DNA from: an uncultured Clostridia bacterium
GTDB taxonomy: Bacteria > Bacillota > Clostridia > Christensenellales > UBA1242
DNA: 36,377 nt
Assembly (NCBI GenBank): GCA_944384385.1
Contig: CALWTG010000003.1
Span: 1-36,377 of the forward strand
Direction: 5' to 3'
The first letter of the stretch is position 1, and each line of letters opens with the position of its first letter. The notes under the pieces were generated by a model. It made no database searches. It saw only the letters and a program-made list of their open reading frames with translations, and was not told the origin of the DNA. This document shows, in pieces, positions 1 through 6,793 of this stretch. Both the position numbers and the translations under genes were made by a program.

Positions 1-885
1 CTTGTAACGCTTTTTAAGTCTAGATAATGTTCTATGACTGGGCTTTGTTTTAATAAAACCTGTTTCTTTAAGTATCCAATGACGATTTAGAAACATAAAG
101 CCTTTGTCAATCCGCCATATTTTAGTTTTCTTTAGGTTTAGTTTCAATTTTAATTTTTCGCTAAACTCTTTTAAAACCTCAATACACTCTCTTAATTTTT
201 CTTTTGAGTTGCAAATAATGTATCCATCATCCATATACCGACCATAATATTTCATGTGCATTTTTTCTTTTAAAAAGTGGTCTAGTTCATTTGTGTAAAA
301 CAATGCACTGATTTGAGAGATTTGACTTCCCAGTCCAAGTCCAGCTTCACCCTCGAAAGAATTTACAAAGTATTCATATAAGTTGAATAACCTTTTGTCA
401 TGTATAAGTTTTCTAGCCTTTTGCAGTAAAATTTTATGATTGATGCTGTCAAAGAATTTTGAAAAATCAAAAGTTAAAATGTATCCAACATTGCCTTTAT
501 TCTTGCGAAAATACTTTTGTAGATGGGCTTTCAACCTGTTCGCTGTAAACATCAGTCCTTTATTTTTCATGCAAGCACCATTGTCATAAATTAAACTTTT
601 TGAAAGTAGTGGCACTAGAAAGTAATCACAAAAACATTTTTGAACAACTCTATCTTTGATGTGCAGTGCTTTTATTTCTCGTGTTTTTCCTCTCTCGTGT
701 ATTTTAAACTTTGCAAATGGTCGTTGCTTATATGTTCCACTATGTAGAGAATTATAGGTTTCTGCTATGTTCTGTATGGAACGGACTTGATAATTTTTGG
801 TAGATGTTTTCCAATTTACACCTTTGCAACATTCTTTATAACTATTGAATAAGTTTTCAAATGTGAATACTTCTTCAAATTTCAT
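1..885 (-). CDS. DGR reverse transcriptase (partial, C-terminus beyond window edge)
   Basis: This enzyme would copy the adjacent template RNA into adenine-mutagenised cDNA that replaces the variable repeats. Translating the minus strand from the ATG at 885 gives 295 residues with no stop before the window edge. Visible RT motifs are LTFDFSKFFDSI (residues 137-148, catalytic Asp140), GSQISQ (186-191) and YYGRYMDDGYII (213-224, catalytic Asp219/Asp220). The GxxxSQ form of motif 4, in place of the QGxxxSP usual in group II intron and retroviral RTs, is a hallmark of DGR RTs. The start is supported by AAAGGAG six bases upstream of the ATG. It is the last visible gene of the cassette target-avd-TR-RT. 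Only the thumb or C-terminal portion is missing. The family call is firm because the TR/VR pair is also present. Confidence 0.95.
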   Translation of the reverse strand, partial: MKFEEVFTFENLFNSYKECCKGVNWKTSTKNYQVRSIQNIAETYNSLHSGTYKQRPFAKFKIHERGKTREIKALHIKDRVVQKCFCDYFLVPLLSKSLIYDNGACMKNKGLMFTANRLKAHLQKYFRKNKGNVGYILTFDFSKFFDSINHKILLQKARKLIHDKRLFNLYEYFVNSFEGEAGLGLGSQISQISALFYTNELDHFLKEKMHMKYYGRYMDDGYIICNSKEKLRECIEVLKEFSEKLKLKLNLKKTKIWRIDKGFMFLNRHWILKETGFIKTKPSHRTLSRLKKRYK

Positions 886-1053
886 CCTAAACTCCTTTGT
901 AAGATATTCTCGAATAGCCAATTACTTAATTAAAGTAAGGCTCATCAAAGGTCAAATTTTTAACTACTATGTAGTTAGGGAAATATAGTTCCTTTTGCAT
1001 TATGCCGCTTTCGCTTTAAAGAGCTACTTTGTTTGGCAAATATTTCGTAAAAT
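886..1053 (-). ncRNA. Spacer between TR and RT, probable 3' part of the DGR template RNA
   Basis: These 168 bases between the TR and the RT start hold no convincing gene. They contain a perfect 7-bp hairpin (TAACTAC / GTAGTTA, 961-977, 3-base loop). In the Bordetella phage DGR the equivalent spacer is part of the template RNA and is needed for cDNA priming. The same role here is inferred from position only. Confidence 0.45.
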
Positions 1054-1178
1054 CAGAGAGCCACCGCACGAGTATTGTTGGCATTGTTGTTGTTGACATA
1101 CCCATTGTTATTCCAGTTAGCAAAATTGTTAGTGTTGTTAGGGTTAGGAGAACGAAGCCACTGGTTGTTGCCAAACCT
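1054..1178 (-). repeat. DGR template repeat (TR)
   Basis: This 125-bp segment matches the 3' ends of two genes, VR1 at 1783-1907 and VR2 at 21228-21334. Read on the minus strand it would encode an asparagine-rich peptide in which nearly every variable position is AAC or AAT, the usual DGR template design. The blocks encoding WLRSP and RAVALC contain no adenine and are identical in all three copies. Relative to VR1 there are 17 differences and relative to VR2 there are 7, every one at a template adenine (T on the plus strand). The TR begins 15 bases after the avd stop codon, and the RT gene starts 168 bases beyond its other end. Confidence 0.97.
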
Positions 1179-1193
1179 CCGGGTGATTTACAA

Positions 1194-1586
1194 CTATATA
1201 CCCAAGCGTTGCTTGTCTTTATTTTTAACGCCTTTTATAAGTCTTTCAGTAATTCCTATCAAAGTCGCCCACTTATTCCAATACTTATCTTCAAGCTTGA
1301 TGTAAGATTTTATAAGCTCTAAATGATTGCTTAAGCAAGCCAAAGTTCCAAGCGCATCATCAAGCAATTCTGTTCGTTTTTGATAGTATGTTTTAAGGTC
1401 TAAATTGTTTGCTTTAATAAGATTATCCAAGACAGCTTGTGCATACTTATAAGTGTGTATAACGCCATAAAAAGTATATTTTTTAGGTATCTTACTACAC
1501 ATGTGCACTGTGAATTTTAATAAATCTCTCGCATAACTTATAAATTCCATAGTGCTTTCACTTCTTTTGTATGCTGGAACGCTCAT
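1194..1586 (-). CDS. avd: Avd-like DGR accessory variability protein
   Basis: The 130-residue product is small, basic and almost wholly helical, with four amphipathic stretches (about residues 10-30, 40-60, 65-95 and 100-122). This fits the four-helix-bundle Avd family, whose pentameric barrel binds the RT and template RNA and is needed for mutagenic cDNA synthesis. The family is related to the 23S rRNA intervening-sequence proteins, but the position between target gene and TR makes the Avd role far more likely. Its start overlaps the end of a 48-residue ORF, and its stop is 15 bases before the TR, so the TR probably lies in the 3' part of the same transcript. The call rests on size, predicted fold and context; no catalytic motif is expected. 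Confidence 0.85.
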   Translation of the reverse strand: MSVPAYKRSESTMEFISYARDLLKFTVHMCSKIPKKYTFYGVIHTYKYAQAVLDNLIKANNLDLKTYYQKRTELLDDALGTLACLSNHLELIKSYIKLEDKYWNKWATLIGITERLIKGVKNKDKQRLGI

Positions 1587-1704
1587 TTTGCTTTTTCTCC
1601 TTTTCTAAAAGCTTTTCATACTCTTCTTTTGTTAGATACATAATGCCAGTTTGATATACACCATTTACCACTTTTTCATATCTAACAGCAATTTTGTCTA
1701 TCAC
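1558..1704 (-). CDS. Small 48-residue protein upstream of avd
   Basis: A GTG start at 1704 is preceded by AGAGGTGG six bases upstream and opens a 48-codon frame ending inside the 5' end of avd (29-base overlap). The product begins IDKIAVRYEKVVNGVY, continues through a GIMYLTKEEYEKLLEKE segment and is rich in Lys and Glu, with a probable C-terminal helix. It has no recognised domain. The good ribosome site, overlap with avd and position right after the target-gene hairpin suggest a translated member of the DGR cassette, perhaps coupling translation into avd. It could instead be a fortuitous leader ORF. Confidence 0.55.
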   Translation of the reverse strand: MIDKIAVRYEKVVNGVYQTGIMYLTKEEYEKLLEKEKKQNERSSIQKK

Positions 1705-1722
1705 ATACCCACCTCTCTTTTA

Positions 1723-1740
1723 GCACGCTTTTCAGCGTGC
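1723..1740 (-). promoter_or_regulatory. Hairpin with GAAA tetraloop downstream of VR1 (DGR target-recognition element)
   Basis: On the coding (minus) strand the sequence is a perfect 7-bp stem GCACGCT / AGCGTGC closed by a GAAA loop. It lies 42 bases past the 3' end of VR1 and 29 bases past the stop codon of the target gene. DGR targets in Bordetella phage and relatives need a DNA hairpin or cruciform with a GRNA tetraloop just downstream of the VR. There is no U-tract after it, so it is not a normal terminator. Confidence 0.75.
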
Positions 1741-1769
1741 AGATTACTTTAGATTGATTTAGCAGTAGG

Positions 1770-3008
1770 CTAAATGCAAAAGCAGAGAGCCACCGCACGA
1801 GTAGGGTTGGCACCGTTGATGAAGACATACCCATAGCTATACCAGTAAGCAAAACTGTGAGTGATGTTAGGGTAAGGAGAACGAAGCCACTGGCAGTTGC
1901 CAAACCTTAATTTCTTCTCCTCATATTCTTTGTAATACTCATACTGCTCACCCTCAAGCCCAACCTTACTATAACTTGTTGTATATCTTTTTGATGTATC
2001 GCTACCAAACACTTCGCCATCAGCCAATAAGAATAGCCAGTCTTTTGTTTTTATAATTGTGTTATCGCTAGAGCTTTTGTTTCCACCATATCCACCCCAT
2101 GTAAGCTTTGTTACTTGTTTTATTACAGCTGACAAGTCGGTAGGAAGTCCAGCAATAAATGCTCCATCGGCTTCCAAAGTTGTTTTTGAATAATATTTTG
2201 TGCCTTCAACATAATCAGTAGGCAATGTAACCTGTGTGAATGTTTCGTTGTCATCATTTAAAGTGTAATAAGTTCCTTCAGTAGTGCTTGTTACAGAAGT
2301 ATCAAAAACATATTGGTCTTCATTGCTCTTTAAACAATTGCTTCTTATAAGAGAACCTATCCATGAAATACCATTGATATTTGCTGGAGCTGTATCCCAG
2401 TGTTTATAAGTTGAGCTTGTGTATGGCAGTTTAAATGTGATGCCAGCTTTTCCACTTCCACTTGCCAAATCATCATGGTCAAAACCTATAATAGTTGCTC
2501 TTGTGTAAGTTGTTGATGTTTGTCCCATAAATGCTGATAAATCTTTAGTATCACCCAAACTCCACATATACTTTGCATATCCACCCTCTGATGCTGTTTT
2601 AATTTCATTCCAAGTATAGTCATCAAAAGCTTTGCCTGTTTTAACATTGTAAACACCCATTTCACTAATTGTAACCGTGTTAGTCCATACTTGAGCGTTT
2701 TCACTATTCTTTGCCTTAAGTGTGTATGTCCCAGCAGTATTAAGGTTAAATTCCACTGCACCACCACTTGTTCCTGTGCTCTTGCTTTCTATAAGTGCAT
2801 CATCTATCCCATATAATTCAATTGTTATATTAGGCAGTTCTGCTGTCTTGATTTTGTAACTATTCCCACCACTTGGAATAGAGTTTACGCCAGCTGTAAG
2901 CTCAGGCAGTGAAACATTAGTATTTGCGACAGTAACTGTGCCACCTTTTTGAGTAATTGCATTTTTAATATTTTGCAATTCCTGAAAAACATCTTGTTGT
3001 GTTGCCAT
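1770..3008 (-). CDS. DGR target 1: tail-fibre adhesin with C-terminal DUF6273/C-type-lectin-like variable domain
   Basis: This 412-residue protein is the last tail gene and the nearby DGR target. Residues 1-50 resemble other phage fibre N-termini. Residues about 52-118 look like an Ig-like beta domain. Residues about 125-412 match the DUF6273 pattern (TWNEIK, GDTKDLS, IIGFDHDDLASGSGKAGITF, LPTDLSAVIK, EGEQYEYYKEY, WLRSP, final RAVALCFCI). The VR encodes about residues 368-408 and differs from the template at 17 bases, changing Asn codons to Cys, Tyr, Ile, His, Ser, Phe, Gly and Pro. Residues 244-276 look like an insertion in DUF6273. The start has AGAAGGAGG upstream. The likely role is receptor binding at the tail tip, inferred from its neighbours and from known DGR targets. 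Confidence 0.9.
   Translation of the reverse strand: MATQQDVFQELQNIKNAITQKGGTVTVANTNVSLPELTAGVNSIPSGGNSYKIKTAELPNITIELYGIDDALIESKSTGTSGGAVEFNLNTAGTYTLKAKNSENAQVWTNTVTISEMGVYNVKTGKAFDDYTWNEIKTASEGGYAKYMWSLGDTKDLSAFMGQTSTTYTRATIIGFDHDDLASGSGKAGITFKLPYTSSTYKHWDTAPANINGISWIGSLIRSNCLKSNEDQYVFDTSVTSTTEGTYYTLNDDNETFTQVTLPTDYVEGTKYYSKTTLEADGAFIAGLPTDLSAVIKQVTKLTWGGYGGNKSSSDNTIIKTKDWLFLLADGEVFGSDTSKRYTTSYSKVGLEGEQYEYYKEYEEKKLRFGNCQWLRSPYPNITHSFAYWYSYGYVFINGANPTRAVALCFCI
1783..1907 (-). repeat. DGR variable repeat 1 (VR1)
   Basis: VR1 aligns without gaps to TR 1054-1178 (offset +729). I count 17 substitutions, at TR positions 1075, 1076, 1084, 1085, 1090, 1093, 1094, 1106, 1108, 1112, 1118, 1126, 1130, 1135, 1145, 1165 and 1166. 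All are T on the plus strand of TR, i.e. A on the template coding strand. On the coding strand they are nine A-to-T, five A-to-G and three A-to-C. No change occurs at C, G or T of the template. Confidence 0.97.
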
Positions 3009-3009
3009 T

Positions 3010-3255
3010 TTAATTTCCTCCTTCTAACACATAATTTCCAGTCATGAGCTTATTGCACATCTCTGGTGAAAAATAACCATATTTGCCATTGAGAAGAAGG
3101 TCAAAATAATCGTAGTGAATATAATCATCTTCATCAGCGGCTATCTCTAAAGCATTGATTTCACTAGCAAAATTTAGAGCTGGTATTTGCGCTGTTGTTC
3201 CTTTTTTTGCTCTTATTGCATCAGCAATATCTTCCAATAATTCAACTAAAGTCAT
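3010..3255 (-). CDS. Small tail-fibre-associated protein
   Basis: The 81-residue product starts LVELLEDIADAIRAKKGTTA and continues to NFASEI. This is a pattern I recognise from N-termini of many Firmicutes phage fibre and baseplate proteins, where a short helix precedes a small beta region. It sits one base upstream of the DGR target gene and overlaps the preceding fibre gene by one base, so the genes are co-translated. It may form an N-terminal adaptor or chaperone for the target adhesin. The function is inferred from place only. A GGAGG site precedes the ATG. Confidence 0.6.
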   Translation of the reverse strand: MTLVELLEDIADAIRAKKGTTAQIPALNFASEINALEIAADEDDYIHYDYFDLLLNGKYGYFSPEMCNKLMTGNYVLEGGN

Positions 3256-4721
3256 CAGTAAGACCCTCCTATAACTTCTCCTATTGCATCTTCAATTGCT
3301 TGCTGAACATAGCTCTGCATTGTCGATTGTGAAACAGTATCAATTACAAGATTTATTCCATTGTTTGTCTTTGTTTGCTCCACACCATTAAGTTTTATTG
3401 ATTGTATTGCTGTGTCAGCTTTTTCGCCCTGTTCGCTTGTCGCATAAGCAGAGCTTTCGGTGTATGCAGCACTTTTAAGCCCAGTAACTGAAATATTGTC
3501 TGTTGTGCTAGATGTTCCATTTACATTCTTTGTAACCTTTATTGTCCCATTATTTGTGCCACCAACAATAGCTATATCATTAAGTCTAGAGCTTTCAATT
3601 GATGTTACTTTACTTTTTAGCGTATCATAGCCTACAAGCGACATTGTTCCATCATTTTCAATTGAAACTTTACCTTCGGCATTTTCGCCTTTTACTATAC
3701 CTAAACTCGCATTTGTAGCTTTACTTACAGTATCAGAGCCATCATCTCTCCACCCTATATTGTCATTTTCATAGTAATGCCAAACATGATATGTTTCATC
3801 TATAACAACAGCAATACCAGTGAAAGGTGAAGTATATCCTAAATTTTTAACAAATGTATCTATTTCGGTTGCAGAAGGGTTAGTTTTTGTATCGTATAAA
3901 TATCTTGATGCCTTTCCCTCTACTGCTTGCATTCTCTCAGATAAATCATTCAATGTAGAAACTTGTTCTTTTGACATTAAGCCTCTGCTTGTAGTAGATG
4001 CAATCTTTAATGCTGTTGATTTGCTTAATAAAATTGAGCCATCATCAACACTTCTTTTTACAACCCTTATATTCATAGTATCCGCATTACTATCTTCAAA
4101 ACTTTCTCCAACAACCTCGGTTACAATAGCATTTGGCGTTTCTGCATTTGTGAAAGAACTTTTATTTATCTTTTTGTTGATTTCGTTACTAAGTGTTGTA
4201 TTTAATTCTGTCTTTGCAGTTTGAACATCACTTATAAATGCCATCTTTTCTTCTGATGTTGTGCCGTTTGTATCTTTAACTGAAACTTTAGGGTTTTTGG
4301 TAAGGCTTGAGTTGTTTATGTCTTTCATTGAGTGGTGCAACTTTAGTGGTATATTTGGGCTTCCCATCTCAACATTTTCAAAACCACCTTCGTTTTTTAT
4401 AACAACAAGCTGCTCTGTTGTTCCATTACCCCTTTCGCCATACAAAGTATTACCCTCGGCAATTTCTATATCACTGTCTATTGTTTGTATAGTTTCGCTT
4501 TCAAGCTTTACATCTTTGGCATTTTCATTATCTATGTATGTTTTTTGTGCTGTTGAAACAGGTTTATTAGCATCACTTGTGTTATCAACATTTCCAAGTC
4601 CTAAACTCTCTGCAGTAATATTTGGTATCTCTCCCGCAGTATTTTTATAATTTATAAGCTCATTAAGGGCATTTTTTAACTCCTCAGGCTTATTAACTTC
4701 AATTAGTGATAATGTTTTCAT
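3255..4721 (-). CDS. Tail-fibre protein, 488 residues
   Basis: The sequence is low in Cys and Trp and rich in Thr, Asn, Ser and Lys, with many short beta-strand-like segments such as GERGNGTTEQLVVIKNEGG and GTIKVTKNVNGTSSTT. This is typical of trimeric phage fibre shafts. Residues 1-45 contain a helical start (IEVNKPEELKNALNELINYK). Residues about 165-190 and 250-275 have coiled-coil character (QTAKTELNTTLSNEINKKI; EQVSTLNDLSERMQAVEGK). A short segment resembling phage fibre dummy-value modules (ASRYLYDTKTNPSATE) is near residue 290. The start is preceded by TAGGAGGGG. It is part of the late tail operon, upstream of the DGR target, and no enzyme motif is visible. Confidence 0.7.
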   Translation of the reverse strand: MKTLSLIEVNKPEELKNALNELINYKNTAGEIPNITAESLGLGNVDNTSDANKPVSTAQKTYIDNENAKDVKLESETIQTIDSDIEIAEGNTLYGERGNGTTEQLVVIKNEGGFENVEMGSPNIPLKLHHSMKDINNSSLTKNPKVSVKDTNGTTSEEKMAFISDVQTAKTELNTTLSNEINKKINKSSFTNAETPNAIVTEVVGESFEDSNADTMNIRVVKRSVDDGSILLSKSTALKIASTTSRGLMSKEQVSTLNDLSERMQAVEGKASRYLYDTKTNPSATEIDTFVKNLGYTSPFTGIAVVIDETYHVWHYYENDNIGWRDDGSDTVSKATNASLGIVKGENAEGKVSIENDGTMSLVGYDTLKSKVTSIESSRLNDIAIVGGTNNGTIKVTKNVNGTSSTTDNISVTGLKSAAYTESSAYATSEQGEKADTAIQSIKLNGVEQTKTNNGINLVIDTVSQSTMQSYVQQAIEDAIGEVIGGSY

Positions 4722-4730
4722 TTACCCCTC

Positions 4731-5537
4731 CTATTTTTCATAACCCTTTATCATTGTTGTTCCATTTCTCGGTGCTAAAAACCACCCTTCTCTTCTATCT
4801 TCGTCATGTCTCCACCCTCCGACAAATGCAGTAAATTTCACCCTTAACGGTTCAAATTTAAAAACATCGCTTTCGCCAGAGGGAGTTGTGCTATCTTCGC
4901 CTAAAAACACTTCTATACACTGCTTTTGTTTGTTATATTCAAATCTAATCATTTTGCCCGGCTCTATCCATCCATTATTGCCACTATAGTGGTCATCAGC
5001 AACCTGACTTCCATTGATAATGACTTTATAGCCATAAAATGCATATTTGTTTAAATATCTACCTTTTAAACGAACTTCAACATCTGCTAATAATTTATTG
5101 TCTCGTATGCGATAAATTCTTAAGTGAGCCTCTTTTGTAGGTTTTTTACTTCTGCCTAATGTCGAGTCAAAATCTTTTTTATCTCTACCAATAAAACAAC
5201 AAAACTTTTTGCAATAATCTTTAAAATCAACATAAGCTTCATAGTTATACCAGCTATTTTCATCACCGCTAAAACTTGGAATTTCAAAACTTTCATCTTT
5301 TATTTGAACATGGTAAACAGGGTCAGAAGCTAAATACCCTTTTTCACTCAAAGCTGGATATCTTGATATTAAACTCGACATATTGTTCGTATTTAATATA
5401 AAATATTTATCAGATATTGTTTTGTGTCGAGTATTTCCTGTCTCATATACAATTTTTTTCTTCCCAAAACTTAATTGGGAAACAAAATTATCTCCTTTGT
5501 ATATTGCTTTGATTACTTTATTGCCTTTATAAATCAT
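4731..5537 (-). CDS. Tail-associated protein of unknown function, 268 residues
   Basis: The N-terminus MIYKGNKVIKAIYKGDNFVS is a short strand-rich stretch common in Firmicutes phage tail proteins. The rest is Tyr/Lys/Asp-rich, with alternating strands that suggest a beta-sandwich or carbohydrate-binding fold (for example LRIYRIRDNKLLADVEVRLK, and NNGWIEPGKMIRFEYNKQK around residue 190). No recognised domain or catalytic motif is seen. It lies between two fibre genes, overlapping the upstream one by one base (start at 5537 within its stop codon), with a GGAGGAGG site. A structural or host-surface-binding role is likely but unproven. Confidence 0.6.
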   Translation of the reverse strand: MIYKGNKVIKAIYKGDNFVSQLSFGKKKIVYETGNTRHKTISDKYFILNTNNMSSLISRYPALSEKGYLASDPVYHVQIKDESFEIPSFSGDENSWYNYEAYVDFKDYCKKFCCFIGRDKKDFDSTLGRSKKPTKEAHLRIYRIRDNKLLADVEVRLKGRYLNKYAFYGYKVIINGSQVADDHYSGNNGWIEPGKMIRFEYNKQKQCIEVFLGEDSTTPSGESDVFKFEPLRVKFTAFVGGWRHDEDRREGWFLAPRNGTTMIKGYEK

Positions 5538-6793
5538 TATGCCTCCTCCACAAAATACAATGTGTTATTGTCTGCAGAAGTTGGCAGACTGGTAACGACT
5601 GCTAGTTTTAAACATCCTGATGGTATATTCCCAGAAGGGTTATTTGCAACAAAATTCGACTGTGTTGCTTTTATTGAATTTGAAGAGTTATTAGCATTCG
5701 TTGCATTTCCTACAGTCATATTTGGGAAATTTCCAGTTTTTGTTGCATAAGTATCAGAAATTTTTGCGCCATTATTATCTTTTACTGCTTTATCTGCTAC
5801 ATTTGCATTCGTTGCATTGTCCGCGTTTGTTGCTTTGCCAACCGTCATACCTGTATATGTCCCATTTTGCTTTGCGTAATTTCCTTTAATGTTTACGCCA
5901 TCTTCATCTGCTTTTGCAGTATCAGCGAGTGTAGCTTTTCCAGCTTTTAGGTTTGCATAAGTTCCATTTTGTTTTGCATATCCATTAGATATGTTTACAC
6001 CATATTGGTCTGAAACAGCTTTGTCTGCATTGTCTGCGTTTGTTGCACTATTGGCGCTACCACTTGTGGATGCATAAGTCGCATTTTCTGCATTATCAGC
6101 ATTTTGAGCACTATTGACTTTTTGCCCACCCGAAATAATTTTCGAAATCATTTCCTCGTTATCATTCATTGTTGATAAGTCAGGGAGCCCATCTAAGTCT
6201 TGATATTTATTTGTAAGCCCAACTTTAGCTAAACCAATTACATGTTCTGCATCAACAACTGATGTGCCTATAATAAAACCCTCTCTCTTTACATAAATAC
6301 TTAGATAGCCTGCACCATTGTTTTCGTGAAAACATCTAACAGTTGCATCACTTTGTATTTCATATTGATTTACCGATATATAATTGCCATTACTATCAAG
6401 CAGGAACATATCCACGCCAACTTCTTTGTAGTTCGTTATTCCATGCGTTTCGGGCGAAACAATAACTTCATACATATCTGTTTGCTCATTGTATTCCCAT
6501 GTATCCTTATTTAAAGTTAGTTTATATGTTTCTTTAATTTTGCTCGTTTCTATAAAATCTTCTAAGTTCCCATCGACTTGTCCTAAAGCAGTATTTACTT
6601 CATCTACAACCCTATCAATTTCTGCTATTGCAGAATTTGCAGCATCAATAATTGGCTGATAAAATCTTCTTTTAATTTCTTCTGCCGAATATCCACGCTC
6701 GCTTGGGTTTATTGGTAGTGTTTGAGCCGATTTTCTCGTTATTGCACTTTTTGTTTCTGCGCTTACCTTTTTTACTAAAGTAACTTCATCCAT
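5537..6793 (-). CDS. Tail-fibre protein with tandem repeats, 418 residues
   Basis: The product has three parts. Residues about 40-85 form a helical region (RRFYQPIIDAANSAIAEIDR) that probably attaches to the tail. Residues about 88-180 are a small beta domain (YKLTLNKDTWEYNEQTDMYE). Residues about 225-380 are Asn/Ala-rich and contain three imperfect repeats of roughly 35-43 residues, starting near 264, 299 and 342, with the shared pattern YAKQNGTY-x-GKAT-x-ADNA. The C-terminus (SLPTSADNNTLYFVEE) is a motif often found at fibre ends in Firmicutes phages. It overlaps both neighbours by one base. The repeats may allow length changes by recombination. The role as a fibre shaft is inferred from composition and location. 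Confidence 0.75.
   Translation of the reverse strand: MDEVTLVKKVSAETKSAITRKSAQTLPINPSERGYSAEEIKRRFYQPIIDAANSAIAEIDRVVDEVNTALGQVDGNLEDFIETSKIKETYKLTLNKDTWEYNEQTDMYEVIVSPETHGITNYKEVGVDMFLLDSNGNYISVNQYEIQSDATVRCFHENNGAGYLSIYVKREGFIIGTSVVDAEHVIGLAKVGLTNKYQDLDGLPDLSTMNDNEEMISKIISGGQKVNSAQNADNAENATYASTSGSANSATNADNADKAVSDQYGVNISNGYAKQNGTYANLKAGKATLADTAKADEDGVNIKGNYAKQNGTYTGMTVGKATNADNATNANVADKAVKDNNGAKISDTYATKTGNFPNMTVGNATNANNSSNSIKATQSNFVANNPSGNIPSGCLKLAVVTSLPTSADNNTLYFVEEA

Noticed and set aside
1-885. Group II intron, retron or Abi-type reverse transcriptase
   Set aside because: The GSQISQ motif, avd neighbour and TR/VR pair fit a DGR; no maturase domain or retron msr/msd pattern was seen.
1029-1322. 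Plus-strand ORFs across the TR and the end of avd
   Set aside because: They are mirror frames of the DGR template and avd; no ribosome site and no known protein pattern.
1682-1903. Alternate minus-strand ORF within the end of target 1
   Set aside because: It overlaps VR1 in another frame; the target frame has a proper domain and start.
5760-6130. Repeats that might be a CRISPR array
   Set aside because: They are in-frame protein repeats of the tail fibre with no constant repeat/spacer alternation.
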